A DNA stretch of 64,000 nt from JAJYIW01 sp963781665. GTDB lineage: Bacteria > Chloroflexota > Anaerolineae > Anaerolineales > Anaerolineaceae. Of this stretch, positions 62,582-64,000 are shown piece by piece. The stretch covers positions 558,001 to 622,000 of the forward strand of contig CAWAGA010000002.1 of the NCBI GenBank assembly GCA_963781665.1, in the 5' to 3' direction. The stretch's first letter is position 1. Each line of letters opens with the position of its first letter. The position numbers and the translations under genes were made by a program. Below the pieces are notes generated by a model that was not told the origin of the DNA, ran no database searches, and was given only the letters and a program-made list of their open reading frames with translations.

Positions 62582-62950
62582 TTATGCCTCCGAAAAAGTT
62601 ATGGCTGTTATCGCTACATTGCCGGCATCGCTGGCTTTGCCCATCAGCTTTTTGTCTGCTGCATCCCCTTTCATGTATCCCCGCAGGGTGAGCTGAGCTG
62701 TGCCTGGTCCTGATAAATACACTTTCGCCAGCACATTGTTGCTCGTTTCCATCTGGACGGTAAAACTCATGGCTGTGTCTGTGCTGACCAGATTGTCCAC
62801 TGCCACAATCTTTTGTCCGCTGGCCGGCGCCGGCGTGATGGCGGCCGCTGTCGTCATATCCGCCGATACCGTGCAGGTGCGGGCCAGGGTTTGCGATGGT
62901 CCTGCATCCCTGGCAGTCTCTGAAAAATAAGGTTCGTTTCCGCTGCCCAT
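62582..62950 (-). CDS. Phage small structural protein
   Basis: 122 residues, AGGAGCG before the ATG. Beta-rich and Ala/Thr-rich (TVSADMTTAAAITPAPASGQ) with no recognised domain. It lies in the capsid-to-appendage part of the block, so a decoration or accessory virion protein is plausible. Confidence 0.55.
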   Translation of the reverse strand: MGSGNEPYFSETARDAGPSQTLARTCTVSADMTTAAAITPAPASGQKIVAVDNLVSTDTAMSFTVQMETSNNVLAKVYLSGPGTAQLTLRGYMKGDAADKKLMGKASDAGNVAITAITFSEA

Positions 62951-63074
62951 GCTTTTCGCTCCTTTTTTTGAAAGCTGGTGACAGGTTTCGCTGCCACCAG
63001 CTCAACTGTAGAACATGCTATGTTTGTTTCCGTCAGGACTGTCAATCAAAAGTGAAATAGATCTCCCTCGCAAA

Positions 63075-63584
63075 TTAGTTCCTGGCCGTGTAGTTGGCCC
63101 TTGCTCCGTAGAGCGTGAATACAGTTGTTGCAGCTGCATCGATCACCAGTGACAGCATGAAAGCTGCATCGTTGTCGATCCATTCCGGGGTCGTCAAAGT
63201 GACGGTCATGGTATGGTCGTCAACCGCCAGCCGTTCAGCTGCGGTGTCGTGCGCTGCATCGATCATGCAGGTCACGGCTGCGCCGGACGGCGCCGCGTCG
63301 TTGGCCGGCAGGCTGTACTTGTTCAGCGCCACCGTTGCGAAATCATCCGCGGCAGCCGTGCCGATCTTGTAAAAAACGTCGATGCTGACAAGTTTGCAGC
63401 CCTTCCGGTATTCGCTGTTCGATGGCAGCGGGATCGGAATCAATAAAGTAAAAGCTGCATCCGCCGCAGTCCTCACGTCAAGTTCAACGTTACTCGAAAC
63501 CGAAGGGGTCCAGGTGCCGGCTGTCTTTTGGATCATCACCGGTGAAATAAACTTGCTCATGTGCGTGTCGTGTGTATAACCCAT
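63075..63584 (-). CDS. Phage structural protein, unknown function
   Basis: 169 residues; GGAGG before the ATG. It is beta-rich, starting YTHDTHMSKFISPVMIQKT, with a repeated Ala/Asp-rich pattern and no named domain. It sits between the capsid gene and the DNRLRE gene. Confidence 0.55.
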   Translation of the reverse strand: MGYTHDTHMSKFISPVMIQKTAGTWTPSVSSNVELDVRTAADAAFTLLIPIPLPSNSEYRKGCKLVSIDVFYKIGTAAADDFATVALNKYSLPANDAAPSGAAVTCMIDAAHDTAAERLAVDDHTMTVTLTTPEWIDNDAAFMLSLVIDAAATTVFTLYGARANYTARN

Positions 63585-63662
63585 GTTGCTTTTCCTCCAA
63601 TTGGAAAATTAATCAAGTAGAAGGGTGAACCGCAGCTCACCCTTTCAATTCATCGGACCAGC

Positions 63663-64000
63663 CTACGCGCCGACGTTGCTTTTGTGCAGCGGTCGGAAGT
63701 CGTTGACCCACACGGCCAGGAAGTGACGTACTTTCAGCCGGTGTTCGTCGTTGCTGAACACGGCCGGGCTCAGTTCATCCCCAGCGATGTAAATCTCCGG
63801 CATCAAACCGAAGCGGTCGCCGACATAGATCGCCGGCACAATCCGTGGATCACAAACCGCAGCCCAATCCGTTGCATCCGTCCATTCTGGCACGGTAACC
63901 GGTACAGCCGTGCCCTTGACCAGGTTGTCATAAACCAGGTCGGTCGCCGCTACGAAATCTCCCATGAAGATTTCTCGTGCGATCAGCTGCAGAGCCCGCG
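63663..64000 (-). CDS. Phage major capsid protein, C-terminal part (runs off window)
   Basis: The frame is open from the right edge: ALQLIAREIF followed by MGDFVAATDLVYDNLVKGTA and VYVGDRFGLMPEIYIAGDEL-like sequence, ending HFLAVWVNDFRPLHKSNVGA with TAG at 63663. The short block DPRIVPAIYVGDRFG is consistent with a HK97-like capsid or a tail-assembly protein, but only about 112 residues are visible. I call it capsid by position and by its C-terminal beta-strand pattern; moderately sure. Confidence 0.55.
   Translation of the reverse strand, partial: RALQLIAREIFMGDFVAATDLVYDNLVKGTAVPVTVPEWTDATDWAAVCDPRIVPAIYVGDRFGLMPEIYIAGDELSPAVFSNDEHRLKVRHFLAVWVNDFRPLHKSNVGA

Larger units (their letters stand above)
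56804..64000 (-). mobile_element. Structural gene block of a prophage, continuing past the window
   Basis: Eleven genes on the minus strand have strong ribosome-binding sites, small overlaps and short gaps: capsid C-terminus, small virion proteins, fibre-like proteins, GH16, holin-like and tail-type proteins. All read right to left. No integrase, terminase or attachment site is visible; those must lie to the right, outside the window. The left end abuts the SDR gene by 59 bp without a recognisable repeat. Confidence 0.8.

Overview
The window looks like a chromosomal segment of a member of the Chloroflexota, probably class Anaerolineae. This is inferred from gene content and not from a marker tree. 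The indications are many lipoproteins and secreted proteins with Thr/Pro/Ser-rich linkers after the lipobox, a short alanyl-tRNA synthetase, a PknB-type kinase fused to FHA and YCF48-like modules, a PadR/HAAS pair, phosphoketolase, and a SAM-I riboswitch and T-box typical of low-complexity regulation in this phylum and in Firmicutes.

Layout. 1-8.66 kb: one-carbon and methionine metabolism on the minus strand. It holds a DUF3048 lipoprotein (cut by the window edge), a homocysteine methyltransferase/methylenetetrahydrofolate reductase pair split by a frame change, an SGNH lipoprotein, a REP-associated transposase (RAYT) with REP-like palindromes, and metH under a SAM-I riboswitch. 8.67-10.03 kb: a complete insertion sequence with 16-bp inverted repeats and a 5-bp target duplication. 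10-17.2 kb: an aldo/keto reductase, then a plus-strand run of membrane protein, selA, M24 peptidase, tsaD, ECF sigma, anti-sigma and thioredoxin-fold protein, closed by a terminator. 17.3-22.5 kb: OsmC protein and three tandem LysM/M23 paralogues. 22.6-27.4 kb: HIT protein, GAF histidine kinase, a tiny Gly/Trp/Arg-rich membrane protein, a lipoprotein with an internal duplication, and a glycosyltransferase.

27.4-33.4 kb is an accessory zone: a decayed beta-propeller gene, tRNA-Pro(CGG) whose 3' end is tandemly duplicated, and two clusters of a roughly 140-bp palindrome-ended repeat that bracket a DUF3592 gene and a very large secreted protein gene interrupted by an in-frame TGA. 33.4-38 kb: phosphatase and nitrilase pair, haem-binding protein, a broken DUF7010 gene, and PadR plus HAAS membrane protein behind a clear promoter/operator. 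38-41 kb: a secreted metallophosphatase with repeated Fn3 and DNRLRE modules. 41-43.4 kb: alaS with its T-box leader. 43.6-56.7 kb: GGDEF remnant, DUF5995, CPBP protease, broken GNAT gene, kinase/FHA/YCF48 receptor, arsM-sigZ pair, OsmC, phosphoketolase and an SDR.

56.8-64 kb is the leftward-transcribed structural part of a prophage that continues beyond the window: capsid C-terminus, small virion proteins, a DNRLRE protein followed by a GH16 glycanase, a holin-like protein and tail/appendage proteins. The most interesting item is the DNRLRE-GH16 junction. The heptamer A AAC CCT lies directly before the TAG stop, with a GC hairpin just downstream, as expected for programmed -1 frameshifting making a fusion protein.

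A caution applies to the whole window. At least six otherwise recognisable proteins are broken by single-base frame changes. Some may be consensus errors rather than biology.
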